Under the pieces are notes generated by a model. The model did no database searches and was not told the DNA's origin. It worked only from the letters and a program-made list of their open reading frames with translations. A program made the translations under genes and the position numbers. This document shows, in pieces, positions 1 through 9,330 of a stretch of 49,652 nucleotides of DNA. Source of the stretch: Spirosoma fluviale. Lineage in GTDB: Bacteria; Bacteroidota; Bacteroidia; Cytophagales; Spirosomataceae. Position 1 is the stretch's first letter. Each line of letters starts with the position of its first letter. Location: positions 1-49,652 of the forward strand of contig CAMDRO010000011.1 of the NCBI GenBank assembly GCA_945906795.1, read 5' to 3'.

Positions 1-112
1 GATCCACAGAAACCGACAAGGTGAACTCATTTCCTAAAATACGCTCTTCTGGAAGCAATCCATGAAACGAAAAGAATTTCAAATGGTCCAGTTTAATCTG
101 CCAAACGCGCAT
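1..112 (-). CDS. folB: Dihydroneopterin aldolase, N-terminal part (cut by window edge)
   Basis: Reading the minus strand from the ATG at 112 gives an open frame of 37 codons to the window edge. It begins MRVWQIKLDHLKFFSFHG and continues LLPEERILGNEF, the N-terminal signature of FolB (aromatic/hydrophobic strand, then F-x-x-HG-x-L-x-E-E-R). FolB converts 7,8-dihydroneopterin to 6-hydroxymethyl-dihydropterin in cytosolic folate synthesis. The catalytic lysine lies beyond the edge, so activity cannot be judged. The start lies 5 bp after the stop of the DivIVA-domain gene on the same strand, so the two are probably co-transcribed. The family call rests on about 37 residues but the match is characteristic. 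Confidence 0.75.
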   Translation of the reverse strand, partial: MRVWQIKLDHLKFFSFHGLLPEERILGNEFTLSVSVD

Positions 113-117
113 CTAGA

Positions 118-921
118 TTAATTTATGTCCCCTATTTTACCCTTGGGGCCGGTAGATTTAGCGTAGGCCGCTAATACTTTATTTAAAGTGGGTAAACCAT
201 CATCTCCCCCATTTTCTGTGGACAAATCAGACTTCGCCAATTTCTTTTTTAGATTGACATTCTTTTTAGGCACGGGTTTTGCTTGATTTATTTTACGTAA
301 ATCCCCCTTCTCCTTAGCGACATTCGACTTCTTTACTATACTCGCTTTTTTTACGATTACCTTTTCATTCTCTAATTTTTCAATGGGTAAAATTTCAGGA
401 ACTTCATTTTTCAAACTTTCCCATGAACTTAATTGGCCTAAGGTCAAATTGGCCACCGCAGATAATTGCCTAGCTATTTCACGCTGAGCCTCTTTCAAAG
501 CTTTTAATCCCCGCTCCTGCTCTTTCAACTCCTGAATGGCTCCCATCAACAATTGCTTCTTTTCGGACTCCGCTAAAAATTTAATTTTCTCGGCCTCCTT
601 AGTGGAATCCTCTATGATTTTTTTTGCAAGTTTTTGAGCGCTTATTTTTTGTTCCTCAGCCTCTTGCGCCATTTTAATTTTCCAATGCTCCTGCGCTTCT
701 TCAGCCATTTTCATGGCCCGAAATAAGGATGATTCCATCTCTCGTAGGCGTGTTATTTCCGTTTCTAAATCGCCTAATTTGGACTCCAATTTTTCAATCG
801 TATGCTGAACAGAAACCTCATAGGCATTCACTTGTTGAATATATTCATTTACCTCAGATATATCATATCCGCGAAATGATCTTGAAAACGCTACCTCCGG
901 AATTTGCTTTTTATCACTCAT
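118..921 (-). CDS. DivIVA-domain coiled-coil protein
   Basis: A 267-aa protein without signal peptide or membrane segment. Residues 10-35 carry the DivIVA N-terminal motif (SFRGYDISEVNEYI), the part that in DivIVA/GpsB/Wag31 proteins contacts membranes and starts the coiled coil. Residues 35-160 are rich in E, K, Q and L with heptad character, a long parallel coiled coil. The last 80 residues are lysine-rich and low in complexity (KKSNVAKEK, KKNVNLKKKLAKS), probably disordered. DivIVA proteins organise poles and division sites in Gram-positives; the role in Bacteroidota is not well defined, so a scaffold at membrane or envelope is inference. It lies 25 bp after the WD40 gene and 5 bp before folB on the same strand. 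Confidence 0.8.
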   Translation of the reverse strand: MSDKKQIPEVAFSRSFRGYDISEVNEYIQQVNAYEVSVQHTIEKLESKLGDLETEITRLREMESSLFRAMKMAEEAQEHWKIKMAQEAEEQKISAQKLAKKIIEDSTKEAEKIKFLAESEKKQLLMGAIQELKEQERGLKALKEAQREIARQLSAVANLTLGQLSSWESLKNEVPEILPIEKLENEKVIVKKASIVKKSNVAKEKGDLRKINQAKPVPKKNVNLKKKLAKSDLSTENGGDDGLPTLNKVLAAYAKSTGPKGKIGDIN

Positions 922-946
922 ATAACTGCTAAAATAAATAAAATCT

Positions 947-1843
947 TTAATGTATTTTCCAAATAGAAATATTTTTATCGTCTGAAGCTGAAACCAAATA
1001 ATCTTGATATGAGGACCATAGCAATTTATTTACCGAGTTTTTATGAGAGCCATACCGAGGTGCGTCAATAACTTTCAATAATGCCAAATCGCTTGCATTC
1101 CATATTTTAATGGTTTTATCCATGCTTGCACTCGCAAAAAATTGTTGATCAGGACTCGTGACCACATCATGGATGGCATAAATATGAGCGGCCACTTCTT
1201 GGTCTAAATGAGTCTTTTCACCATCTAGGAACCAACGTTTCAACTTAGCATCTCGGCCGACAGAAAGTAAATAATTAAAGGACTCCTCATAAATCATTGA
1301 AAACACAGATAACTCGTGTGCGAGCCACGCGAATTCCAATTCAAAGTTCTTGTTGAAAACACGAATAAAACCATCACTAAACCCTATGGCTATTTTATCT
1401 TGACCCAAAATACAAAATTTTCGCACACTTTTATCCCCCGCTTTGATGTGCTTAATAAGTTGTTGGCTTTCTTTATCAATCACTGAAATCAAGCCATGGT
1501 CGTGTGCGACCCAAACTTGATTGCCCCAAAAACAAATATCAAAAATAGCCTTCTTAGGCATGGCAATAGAAAATACGCGGCGCTGATCGCTGATTTGAAC
1601 CCCATGGATTCCCTCAAAATTTTGCCCCACCCATAAAACATCCATGGACCTATCTAATTTTAAGCAATAAACTGACCCCTCTATATGTGCCAAAACCTTA
1701 CCCACATCTGGTTTCTGTAAATTCCATTCAACCACCCAACCATCCGAACCTGCCGAATAAATAAAATGGGGTTCCCTCCCCTCTTCTAGTGAAAAAATGG
1801 GGGCCTTATGCCCTGAAAAAGTGTCAATTCTATTAATTTCCAA
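947..1843 (-). CDS. WD40-repeat beta-propeller protein
   Basis: A 298-aa cytosolic protein made almost entirely of WD40-like blades. Clear repeat endings include SAGSDGWVVEWNL, SVGRDAKLKRWFLDG, SASMDKTIKIWNAS and SASDDKNISIWKIH, so a seven-bladed propeller is likely, with blades weaker in the middle. There is no enzymatic motif; such proteins act as binding platforms and the partner is unknown. The frame has no ATG near its N-terminus: the only usual start codon is TTG at 1843-1841, with an in-frame stop four codons upstream and the next Met near residue 68. TTG is therefore chosen because it keeps the first blade (SGHKAPIFSL). It is divergent from the phosphopantetheinyl transferase gene and precedes the DivIVA-domain gene by 25 bp. 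Confidence 0.8.
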   Translation of the reverse strand: MEINRIDTFSGHKAPIFSLEEGREPHFIYSAGSDGWVVEWNLQKPDVGKVLAHIEGSVYCLKLDRSMDVLWVGQNFEGIHGVQISDQRRVFSIAMPKKAIFDICFWGNQVWVAHDHGLISVIDKESQQLIKHIKAGDKSVRKFCILGQDKIAIGFSDGFIRVFNKNFELEFAWLAHELSVFSMIYEESFNYLLSVGRDAKLKRWFLDGEKTHLDQEVAAHIYAIHDVVTSPDQQFFASASMDKTIKIWNASDLALLKVIDAPRYGSHKNSVNKLLWSSYQDYLVSASDDKNISIWKIH

Positions 1844-1921
1844 GATTTTGACTCAACAAGTAAAATTTAAAAAAATACTTAATTACAAAAATGATAATTT
1901 TACAAGTAAATACATTCATTC

Positions 1922-2545
1922 ATGCCTCAAATTTCATCTCATTCATTACAATTATCCTCCCAATCATTGCAATGGATGATTTGGGAAATTACTGAGGATC
2001 TACCCTTTTTTCAAACCTATCCAGAAAATTGGCTCACACACAAGTCTCCGGAAAATAGTGCCTCACAAAAAAAAATAGAATCATCAGCTGCTAGATTTTG
2101 TCTTTGGAATTTATGCCAACAACTTTCGAAGGGTCCTTGGGATTTAAGAAAAGATGAAAGGAATAGACCTTATTTTGACTCATCCAATTTTCACATTTCC
2201 CTAAGTCATTCATTTCCATTTGTGGCCGCAGTGATTAGCCATGAAAAACCAGTTGGCATCGACCTAGAACGATATGGTAGAAATGTAGAGAAAATTGGCC
2301 CTCGATTTTTATCTGCAGAAGAATGGAATCGTTGGCATGACTCACATGCCCATTTAACCATGGCTTGGGCTTGTAAAGAAGCTATTTACAAGGCGATGGG
2401 GGTTCCGGGTTTAGCATTCCAGCCAGATATCCAGCTACCTCAATTAGCTACTAATTCATTTGAAATACATGTGAGGGACAAAAAAATATCGATTAGCATG
2501 GAGGAATTTGAACATTTTGCCTGTTCCATCGCCATCGTCAACTAG
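1922..2545 (+). CDS. 4'-phosphopantetheinyl transferase (Sfp-type)
   Basis: A 207-aa protein of the Sfp/AcpT superfamily, which moves phosphopantetheine from CoA to a serine on carrier proteins. Both hallmark motifs are present: PVGIDLERYGR near residues 110-120 (the metal-binding G-[IV]-D-x-E) and WACKEAIYKAMG near 155-166 ([FW]-x-x-KE-x-x-x-K). The segment HISLSHSFPFVAAVIS just before is also typical. The length suits the small Sfp type. The first ATG is used; a later Met (residue 19, MIWEITED) is also possible. The 3' end overlaps the convergent SirB1-like gene by 4 bp. It is unlikely to serve the type III polyketide synthase at 42 kb, because that enzyme class needs no carrier protein. 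Confidence 0.85.
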   Translation: MPQISSHSLQLSSQSLQWMIWEITEDLPFFQTYPENWLTHKSPENSASQKKIESSAARFCLWNLCQQLSKGPWDLRKDERNRPYFDSSNFHISLSHSFPFVAAVISHEKPVGIDLERYGRNVEKIGPRFLSAEEWNRWHDSHAHLTMAWACKEAIYKAMGVPGLAFQPDIQLPQLATNSFEIHVRDKKISISMEEFEHFACSIAIVN

Positions 2546-3375
2546 TCAAGAGAAGCAATTAAATCCGTCAATTCAGCCTTATAATCTTCATCTCCCGACT
2601 TCTCATAAGCCATAATTAAATTTCTCAATACCCGACGGATAATTTCTAAATTAGAACATGGATTATAATAAATATCATTAGGTGTCAGGTTTAATTGAGC
2701 CAAATAATTGTCTATGTCCACTCGATTGAAAATCAAACCCTTATTAAACACATTAATATAAAACTGCGTTTCTTTTTGTTTATAAGTTAATACAAACAAA
2801 TTTGGCAAGTTTACCCCATAAATCGGGTAGCCCAATTTCTGAGCAATCCACATATAAATAACACAAAGGCTAATTGGATTTCCTTTCTTGGATTCTAAAA
2901 CAACGTTTAAAAAGGAGTTGTTAGCGGCATGAAAGTTTTTCGTGTTAGCCCCGAATTTCAATTGCTCAAAAATCACTCCATTCAATACCTTAACTTGGTC
3001 CATCGGATGCAAATTCTCCCTAATTTGTGGCCAAACATCAAAATACAATTGTTCCATTTCCTGTTTTAAAGTCGCAAATGAATAATCAGGAAAACGATAC
3101 GTAGCTATGATCCACATCCCTTCCAATAAATCCATCGCCCCACCCTGCTTCCAATGCATCAACTTGCTTTTCATGGATTCTAATTGGAAATCATGAATCA
3201 AATTTTCAATTTTTACTTGTAAAATTGGATTTAAACTCAGATTTTCCCACTCTGATTCTAGTATAGGAATGATCGCTGGGCCCAAGGTTCTAATCTTGTT
3301 CTCCACCATTTGAACCACCTCTTGATCAGAGTCGTCCATCAATTGAATCATTGCTTTAATCGCGGGCTCAGTCAT
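2542..3375 (-). CDS. SirB1-family transglutaminase-like protein
   Basis: A protein of about 277 aa from the ATG at 3375 (a TTG 7 codons earlier is less likely). The core FHAANNSFLNVVLESKKG followed by NPISLCVIYMWIAQKLGYPIYGVNLP is the signature of the SirB1/UPF0162 family (Transglut_core2 fold). The Cys in ISLCVIY sits where the transglutaminase nucleophile would be. The N-terminal 90 residues look HEAT-like (IKAMIQLMDDSDQEVVQ). No activity is established for most members of the family, so function is open. The gene is isolated on the minus strand, converging with the phosphopantetheinyl transferase gene. Confidence 0.75.
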   Translation of the reverse strand: MTEPAIKAMIQLMDDSDQEVVQMVENKIRTLGPAIIPILESEWENLSLNPILQVKIENLIHDFQLESMKSKLMHWKQGGAMDLLEGMWIIATYRFPDYSFATLKQEMEQLYFDVWPQIRENLHPMDQVKVLNGVIFEQLKFGANTKNFHAANNSFLNVVLESKKGNPISLCVIYMWIAQKLGYPIYGVNLPNLFVLTYKQKETQFYINVFNKGLIFNRVDIDNYLAQLNLTPNDIYYNPCSNLEIIRRVLRNLIMAYEKSGDEDYKAELTDLIASLD

Positions 3376-3493
3376 TTTTAGAATAATTACATTCAAAAAT
3401 ATAGACTATTCGCGTTAAATCAAAAAAGTTCACCTAAAAAGACCTCACAATAAATGTTTTAACGCATAATTTTTTTAAAGGGGAAAATCGACC

Positions 3494-3501
3494 TAAATTT
3501 G
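3494..3501 (+). promoter_or_regulatory. Probable -7 promoter element upstream of galE
   Basis: TAAATTTG matches the Bacteroidota sigma-A -7 consensus TAnnTTTG exactly and lies 27 bp before the galE ATG. A T-rich stretch about 20 bp upstream could act as the weak -33 box. It would drive the galE-rfbB-rfbA operon. Consensus is established knowledge; use here is inferred. Confidence 0.5.
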
Positions 3502-3528
3502 TCATTGATTTAATCTGAAAAGAAAAAA

Positions 3529-4539
3529 ATGAATATTTTAATTACTGGCGGCGCAGGATTTATAGGTTCTCATACCTATGTTGTTTTAAAGGAAAACGGT
3601 TTTAACCCCATAATCGCAGACAATTTCTCCAATTCATCCGTTCAAGTTATTCAGCAGTTAGAAACCATTTGCCAGGCCCCGGTTACTTATTATAACCTTG
3701 ATATTAACGATCCCAAAACATACGATCTAGTATTTAATGAACATAAAATTAAAGGTATTATTCATTTTTCCGCGTTAAAAGCAGTAGGTGAATCTGTGGA
3801 CAATCCCTTAAAATATTATAAAAATAATGTGGCTTCCACCATTTTACTCTTGGAGAAAATGCAGGAACACCACATTAAAAATCTTGTTTTTTCAAGTTCC
3901 TGTACCGTTTATGGCCAACCGGCCGAACTTCCAGTCACTGAAAAATCACCCGTACAAGTTGCCATTTCACCTTATGGGAACACGAAGCAAATGTGTGAGG
4001 AAATTATTGCGGATACTACATATGCCTCCAACGATTTAAAAGCCATTTCGCTTCGTTACTTTAACCCCATTGGTGCCCATCCAAGTGCATTAATAGGTGA
4101 GTTACCCTTGGGCCCTCCGGCTAATTTAATTCCTTTTTTAACCCAATCTGTCGCGGGATTAAGGGGGCCACTTCAGGTTTTTGGCACCGACTATCCTACG
4201 CCTGATGGTTCAGCCATTAGAGACTATATTCATGTTTGTGACTTAGCTGAGGCTCATGTAAAAGCTTTGCAACACCTTTTAACACAAAAAGATGCTTCTT
4301 CCTACTACGATTTTTTCAATGTAGGTACCGGAGAAGGAACTTCCGTTTTACAAATTATTCACGCCTTTGAAAAGACGACAGGAGAAAAAGTGAATTACGA
4401 ATTAAAACCTCGAAGATCAGGCGATATCACCTCCGTTTATGCGGCCATTGGAAAATCAAAAGATGTATTAGGCTGGACGTCAAAAAGAAGTTTAGAAGAA
4501 TCCTTACAAGACGCTTGGGCTTGGCAAAAAGCCCTATGA
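3529..4539 (+). CDS. galE: UDP-glucose 4-epimerase
   Basis: A 336-aa extended short-chain dehydrogenase that interconverts UDP-glucose and UDP-galactose with bound NAD. The Rossmann loop GGAGFIGSH lies at residues 7-15, the catalytic Ser in [10 protein letters not shown] near 122-131, and the YxxxK pair in SPYGNTKQ near 148-155. [12 protein letters not shown] and [10 protein letters not shown] are characteristic GalE segments. Length is normal. It heads a three-gene operon, 7 bp before rfbB, behind a good -7 box. In this setting it most likely supplies UDP-galactose for surface polysaccharide. Confidence 0.93.
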   Translation: MNILITGGAGFIGSHTYVVLKENGFNPIIADNFSNSSVQVIQQLETICQAPVTYYNLDINDPKTYDLVFNEHKIKGIIHFSALKAVGESVDNPLKYYKNNVASTILLLEKMQEHHIKNLVFSSSCTVYGQPAELPVTEKSPVQVAISPYGNTKQMCEEIIADTTYASNDLKAISLRYFNPIGAHPSALIGELPLGPPANLIPFLTQSVAGLRGPLQVFGTDYPTPDGSAIRDYIHVCDLAEAHVKALQHLLTQKDASSYYDFFNVGTGEGTSVLQIIHAFEKTTGEKVNYELKPRRSGDITSVYAAIGKSKDVLGWTSKRSLEESLQDAWAWQKAL

Positions 4540-4546
4540 TAAGTAT

Positions 4547-5602
4547 ATGAAAAAAATTGTAATCACCGGAGGAGCGGGTTTTATTGGGTCACATGTGGTG
4601 CGTTTGTTTGTCAACAAATACCCCGAATATCAAATCTATAACCTAGATGCGCTTACGTATGCAGGAAATTTGGCCAATAATGAAGACGTATCCAAAGCTT
4701 CAAACTACCATTTTATCAAAGCTGACATCACCGATGCAGAAGAAATAGATAGACTCTTTGCCGAACATAAATTTGAAGGTGTTTTACATTTGGCGGCGGA
4801 ATCTCATGTCGACAGATCCATTACTGATCCATTAGCCTTTGTGAAAACGAACGTTTTAGGTACTGTCAATCTTTTACAAGCGGCTAAAAGGTATTGGAAT
4901 GGCCAATTTGAAGGAAAAAGGTTTTATCACATTTCTACGGATGAAGTTTACGGAGAATTACATAATCCAGAAGAATTTTTTCTTGAAACCACCCCGTACG
5001 ATCCTAGGTCACCCTATTCAGCTTCTAAAGCAAGTTCAGATCATTTTGTTAGGGCATTTCATGAGACTTATGGCTTGCCCACGGTCATTACTAATTGCTC
5101 CAATAATTACGGACCTAATCATTTTCCGGAAAAGTTAATCCCATTAATGATTCATAATATCATGCACAATAAGCCATTACCCGTGTATGGAAAAGGGGAA
5201 AATGTGCGCGATTGGCTTTTCGTTATAGATCATGCAAGGGCGATTGACACCGTTTTTCATGATGGAAAAATAGGTGATACTTACAACATTGGTGGATTTA
5301 ATGAATGGAAAAACATCGATTTGGTACATCTTTTATGTAAAATAATGGACGAAAAACTGGGTCGGCCTACCGGTACTTCGACCCAATTAATCACCTATGT
5401 CACTGACCGAGCGGGGCATGATTTAAGGTATGCGATTGACGCAAATAAAATCATGAAAGAATTAGGTTGGCAGCCATCCCTCCAATTTGAAGAGGGTTTA
5501 GAAAAAACGGTCGATTGGTATTTAACCAACGAAAAATGGCTAAATGAAGTCACTTCGGGTGATTATCAAAAATATTATACAAACATGTATCAAGGCAGAT
5601 AA
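4547..5602 (+). CDS. rfbB: dTDP-glucose 4,6-dehydratase
   Basis: A 351-aa NAD-dependent dehydratase that makes dTDP-4-keto-6-deoxyglucose, the branch point for rhamnose and other deoxysugars. The sequence shows [11 protein letters not shown] at the N-terminus, the STDEVYGEL motif carrying the catalytic Asp/Glu, and [10 protein letters not shown] with the YxxxK pair. [14 protein letters not shown] and [14 protein letters not shown] are family signatures. It sits between galE (7 bp) and rfbA (2 bp gap), clearly co-transcribed. The epimerase rfbC and reductase rfbD are not in the window, so the final sugar cannot be named. Confidence 0.95.
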   Translation: MKKIVITGGAGFIGSHVVRLFVNKYPEYQIYNLDALTYAGNLANNEDVSKASNYHFIKADITDAEEIDRLFAEHKFEGVLHLAAESHVDRSITDPLAFVKTNVLGTVNLLQAAKRYWNGQFEGKRFYHISTDEVYGELHNPEEFFLETTPYDPRSPYSASKASSDHFVRAFHETYGLPTVITNCSNNYGPNHFPEKLIPLMIHNIMHNKPLPVYGKGENVRDWLFVIDHARAIDTVFHDGKIGDTYNIGGFNEWKNIDLVHLLCKIMDEKLGRPTGTSTQLITYVTDRAGHDLRYAIDANKIMKELGWQPSLQFEEGLEKTVDWYLTNEKWLNEVTSGDYQKYYTNMYQGR

Positions 5603-5604
5603 CT

Positions 5605-6465
5605 ATGAAAGGTATCATTTTAGCTGGAGGATCCGGCACTCGACTTCATCCATTAACATTAGCGGTCAGTAAGCAATTAATGCCTATTTACGATAAACCC
5701 ATGATTTATTACCCGCTTTCCATTTTAATGCTCGCTGGGATCAAAGAGATTTTGATCATTTCGACGCCTCATGATTTACCCAATTTCGAGAAATTATTAG
5801 GCGATGGAAGTAATTTGGGATGTCGGTTTGAATATGCGGCCCAACCAGAACCCAATGGGCTTGCTCAGGCCTTTGTCATCGGCGAAAAATTCATTGGCAA
5901 GGATAAAGTTGCCTTAGTTTTAGGAGATAATATTTTTTATGGATCAGGATTGAGTAAATTATTGCAGGCTAATAATGACCCGATTGGTGGTGTTGTGTAT
6001 GCTTATTCAGTGAATGACCCAGAAAGATACGGGGTTGTTGAGTTTAATTCAGAGAACAAAGTTATCTCCATTGAAGAGAAGCCTACTAACCCTAAGTCGA
6101 ATTATGCGGTTCCTGGACTTTACTTTTATGATAATGATGTCGTAGAAATTGCCAAAAACATAGCTCCATCCCCACGTGGTGAGTATGAAATAACGGACGT
6201 CAACAAAGAATATTTGAAGCGTGGGAAATTGTCTGTGGGCATATTAAATAGAGGTACGGCTTGGTTAGATACTGGCACATTCGCCTCATTAATGCAAGCG
6301 GGTCAGTTTGTACAGGTGATCGAAGAAAGGCAAGGAATGAAAATTGGCTGTATTGAGGAAGTCGCCTATCGAATGGGCTACATTGACGCAGTACAATTAA
6401 AATCCATTGCAAAGCCCCTCGTTAAAAGTGGGTATGGGCAATATTTACTTAATATTTTAGCCTAA
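5605..6465 (+). CDS. rfbA: Glucose-1-phosphate thymidylyltransferase
   Basis: A 286-aa nucleotidyltransferase that forms dTDP-glucose from dTTP and glucose-1-phosphate, the step before RfbB. The N-terminal [11 protein letters not shown] motif binds the nucleotide and [10 protein letters not shown] carries a metal-binding Asp. [19 protein letters not shown] and the GTAWLDTGT segment are typical of RfbA. It begins 2 bp after rfbB and overlaps the convergent chrA gene by 9 bp at its 3' end, with no hairpin terminator between them. Confidence 0.95.
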   Translation: MKGIILAGGSGTRLHPLTLAVSKQLMPIYDKPMIYYPLSILMLAGIKEILIISTPHDLPNFEKLLGDGSNLGCRFEYAAQPEPNGLAQAFVIGEKFIGKDKVALVLGDNIFYGSGLSKLLQANNDPIGGVVYAYSVNDPERYGVVEFNSENKVISIEEKPTNPKSNYAVPGLYFYDNDVVEIAKNIAPSPRGEYEITDVNKEYLKRGKLSVGILNRGTAWLDTGTFASLMQAGQFVQVIEERQGMKIGCIEEVAYRMGYIDAVQLKSIAKPLVKSGYGQYLLNILA

Positions 6466-7626
6466 TAAAAAACCTGCGAATAGCGCCATCATAAATAATA
6501 TAATCGATGGCAAACGGGTATATTGGGACAATAAAAATGTACTCAGAATAACAAATAAGGCAATCCAATCGCCAATCATCACGATTGGATTCAAAAAAGC
6601 ATATACTGCCACCCCAGTTAGGCCTACTGAAGCAGCCTGAATACCTGCCAAAGAAGCCCTTATAAATCGATATTGTTTGAGTTGGCCCCAAATTCGAAAA
6701 ACAAAAAATATCATAAAAGTACCCGGCAAAAACACCCCTAAAGCCCCGATCGCACTGCCCGTCAATTGGCCTATGAACCCATAATCTTTCATTAATAAAA
6801 CACCCAAATAGGACGTGAGTGCAAACACAGGACCCGGCAAAGATTGGGACAAAGCCATTCCAGTTAAAAAATCATCTGAAGAAATCAAGTGCTTAAATTC
6901 CACAAATTCGGTAAAAAGCACGGGGGCTAATACTTGACCACCACCAAAAACCAGACTGCCATTTCGGTAAAAATTCTCAAAAATACGGATGGGGAAATAA
7001 TCTGTAAAATGACCCATCAAAGCCAAAAATACGAGTAAACCCCAGTACAGGTGAAAATTAGCCCAAGGAATGACCATCTTATGCTTGTTCTGTCTAGGAA
7101 ATAACTTATAATTAAAGGAAGAAATAAGTCCCCCTAGTACAATAACCAAAGGGAAAATAAATGGGTTGGGAAATAATATGCCAATGAAAATGGTTAGCAA
7201 TAAAATCAATACGTACAAAGGTCCATGGATGACTTTTTTGACCATGACATAGCCCGATTGAAGAATTAGCCCTACTCCTACCGGAAGTACAAAATGCAAA
7301 ATAGCTTTGTTTTGAAGATAGGTCATCCCAAATGCCGCCAAGGTCATAATAAAAATGGCGGGACTAATCCACATCAAGGTAGTTAAATAGGCTAAACTAG
7401 TCCCTCCCCGCTTTAAACCAATCGCCGTTAAAACCTGAGTCGAAGTAGGTCCGGGAAGAACAGAACATAAAGCATGTATTTCAAAAAGCTCATCCTCTGA
7501 TAAATACTGTTTCTTTTTTACTAATCGCTCTAAATACAAAGCCATATGAACTTGCTGGCCTCCAAAAGAAGTTGAAGCCATAATCAATACATCCCATAAA
7601 AATTCCAGATGTTTGGGCCTTTTCAT
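6457..7626 (-). CDS. chrA: Chromate transporter (ChrA/CHR family)
   Basis: A 389-aa polytopic membrane protein with about 10-12 hydrophobic segments in two homologous halves, the long-chain CHR layout. Family motifs occur in both halves: [15 protein letters not shown] with [12 protein letters not shown] in the N-terminal half, and [13 protein letters not shown] with [13 protein letters not shown] in the C-terminal half. Members export chromate, probably by anion or proton exchange; a broader anion role is possible. It is followed closely by other minus-strand genes upstream (8 bp from the 2OG oxygenase), so it may be the last gene of a clpS-recR-sod-oxygenase-chrA run. Confidence 0.88.
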   Translation of the reverse strand: MKRPKHLEFLWDVLIMASTSFGGQQVHMALYLERLVKKKQYLSEDELFEIHALCSVLPGPTSTQVLTAIGLKRGGTSLAYLTTLMWISPAIFIMTLAAFGMTYLQNKAILHFVLPVGVGLILQSGYVMVKKVIHGPLYVLILLLTIFIGILFPNPFIFPLVIVLGGLISSFNYKLFPRQNKHKMVIPWANFHLYWGLLVFLALMGHFTDYFPIRIFENFYRNGSLVFGGGQVLAPVLFTEFVEFKHLISSDDFLTGMALSQSLPGPVFALTSYLGVLLMKDYGFIGQLTGSAIGALGVFLPGTFMIFFVFRIWGQLKQYRFIRASLAGIQAASVGLTGVAVYAFLNPIVMIGDWIALFVILSTFLLSQYTRLPSIILFMMALFAGFLLG

Positions 7627-7633
7627 GTTTTTC

Positions 7634-8599
7634 TTACACCTTCAGACCTAATTCAATTAAGCGTTCATTCAGGAATTCTCCAGCAGACATATCCACATAC
7701 AATTTTGGAAATTCCCCCGAAACACAAGAATCTAGACACTTTAAATCCATTTCGGATCTTGGGTGCATAAAAAATGGAATGGAAAAGCGAGAAGTCCCCA
7801 TCTTTTCTCGAGGAGGATTAACCACCCGGTGAATCGTAGATTTAAGCTTGTGGTTGGTTAATCGGTCCAACATATCCCCCACATTGACCACGACTTGGTC
7901 TGGTAGGGCCGTAATGGGAATCCATTTCCCATCCATTCTCAACACTTCCAAACCTTCAGCAGAAGCCCCCATTAATAAGGTAATCAGGTTGATATCTCCA
8001 TGAGCTGCCGCTCGAACGGCCCCTTCAGGCATTGAGTCAGGATTTTCTATGGGAAAATAATGAATGGCTCGTAAGATGGAATTTCCATTGACCACTCTGG
8101 GTTCAAAATAATCCTCAGGTAAATTTAAATAAAGCGCAATCGCTTGAAGCAACGATTTCCCAGCTGATTCTAGTGTTTGGAATGCGTCCACTGTATATTT
8201 TTGAAAATCAGGAAATTCGCTTGGAAACACATTAGCCGGATATTCATCCCATACCGAGTCGCCATCCTCTTTAAATGGCTGACCTACATGGTAAAATTCC
8301 TTTAAATCAGGCACATTAAAACCCTTGGCTGTTTCCTTCCCCTTACCTATATAGCCGCGCTGTCCAAATATACCTGGGATTTCATACGCTTTCTTTTTCT
8401 CATCAGGAGATTTAAAGAACGTTTCAACGTGCTCATAAAGTGATTGAGTGAATGGTTCAGACAAGCCATGACCTTTAATGGCCACAAAACCAATCGTGTT
8501 AAAAGCTTGTCCTAATTCTTCAACAAATTTGGCTTTACGGATGGGATCAGAAGATCTGAAATCAGCTAAATCTAAGGAAGGTATTTCTTCTAAAAGCAT
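7634..8599 (-). CDS. 2-oxoglutarate/Fe(II) oxygenase, isopenicillin N synthase-like
   Basis: A 321-aa cytosolic enzyme of the IPNS/plant 2OG-Fe(II) dioxygenase superfamily. The iron ligands are seen as the HxD in AAAHGDINLITLL (about residues 199-201) and the distal His in LKSTIHRVVNPP. The Arg-Ser pair that binds the oxoacid is in SRFSIPFFMHP. The N-terminal DIOX_N part reads FVAIKGHGLSE. Substrates in this family range from amino acids to hormones and cannot be predicted. It starts 1 bp before the stop of the superoxide dismutase gene and belongs to the same minus-strand run. Confidence 0.82.
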   Translation of the reverse strand: MLLEEIPSLDLADFRSSDPIRKAKFVEELGQAFNTIGFVAIKGHGLSEPFTQSLYEHVETFFKSPDEKKKAYEIPGIFGQRGYIGKGKETAKGFNVPDLKEFYHVGQPFKEDGDSVWDEYPANVFPSEFPDFQKYTVDAFQTLESAGKSLLQAIALYLNLPEDYFEPRVVNGNSILRAIHYFPIENPDSMPEGAVRAAAHGDINLITLLMGASAEGLEVLRMDGKWIPITALPDQVVVNVGDMLDRLTNHKLKSTIHRVVNPPREKMGTSRFSIPFFMHPRSEMDLKCLDSCVSGEFPKLYVDMSAGEFLNERLIELGLKV

Positions 8600-8600
8600 A

Positions 8601-9314
8601 TTATTTTTTTATTTTATCAAATTGTTGAGACACAAAATCCCAATTAACTACGTTCCAAAATGCATTAATATAGTCGGCACGCTTATTTTGATATTTCAAA
8701 TAATAGGCATGTTCCCAAACGTCTAAAGCTAAAATAGGTGTTCCTTTCACCTCGGCGATATCCATCAATGGGTTGTCTTGGTTGGCCGTCGACGAGATAA
8801 CTAATTTTCCATTGCTCCACAATAACCAAGCCCAACCCGAACCAAAACGAGTGGTAGCTGCTTTATTGAATTCAACTTTCATATTATCAAGACTTCCAAA
8901 ATCTTGATTGATTTGCGCTAATGAAGCCGCACTTGCTTGCAATCCTTTCGCAGGACTTAAAATTTGCCAGAAAAAACTATGGTTCCAATGTCCTCCCCCA
9001 TTATTTCTAATCACTGGTGCTTGTTTGCTGATCTGACCCAACAATTCCTCTAAAGACAACGATGCAACAGGTGAGCCTATTACAGCCTTATTTAAATTGT
9101 CGACATACGCTTTATGATGGCGATCATGGTGAATTTCCATCGTCATTCGGTCTATATGAGGTTCTAATGCCTCAAAAGAATAAGGAAGCGATGGAAGTAC
9201 AAAGGGTGTATTTTCCATGATATCCATTTGAACACCTTTCGTTTTGAAACTTGAAAGCAAAAAACTACCTCCTAAAAAAGCGAGCGAACTTTGCAAAAAA
9301 TTGATACGTTTCAT
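8601..9314 (-). CDS. Exported Mn/Fe superoxide dismutase
   Basis: A 237-aa protein from the ATG at 9314; a longer frame to 9344 would run into recR. An N-terminal signal-like segment (NFLQSSLAFLGGSFLLSS) precedes the SOD domain, so the enzyme probably acts in the periplasm or as a membrane-attached protein, unlike the usual cytosolic form. Metal ligands are recognisable: His in TMEIHHDRHHKAYV, His in GGGHWNHSFFW, and Asp/His in LDVWEHAYYLKYQN. STANQDNPLM has the Gln position usual for Mn-type enzymes, though cambialistic use is possible. It removes superoxide to oxygen and peroxide. It lies 16 bp after recR. Confidence 0.9.
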   Translation of the reverse strand: MKRINFLQSSLAFLGGSFLLSSFKTKGVQMDIMENTPFVLPSLPYSFEALEPHIDRMTMEIHHDRHHKAYVDNLNKAVIGSPVASLSLEELLGQISKQAPVIRNNGGGHWNHSFFWQILSPAKGLQASAASLAQINQDFGSLDNMKVEFNKAATTRFGSGWAWLLWSNGKLVISSTANQDNPLMDIAEVKGTPILALDVWEHAYYLKYQNKRADYINAFWNVVNWDFVSQQFDKIKK

Positions 9315-9330
9315 TTTAAATTTGTTTTTA

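Noticed and set aside
6457-6465. Overlap of rfbA and chrA as a possible sequencing or frameshift artefact
   Set aside because: Both proteins end at normal family lengths; a 9-bp convergent overlap is ordinary in compact genomes.
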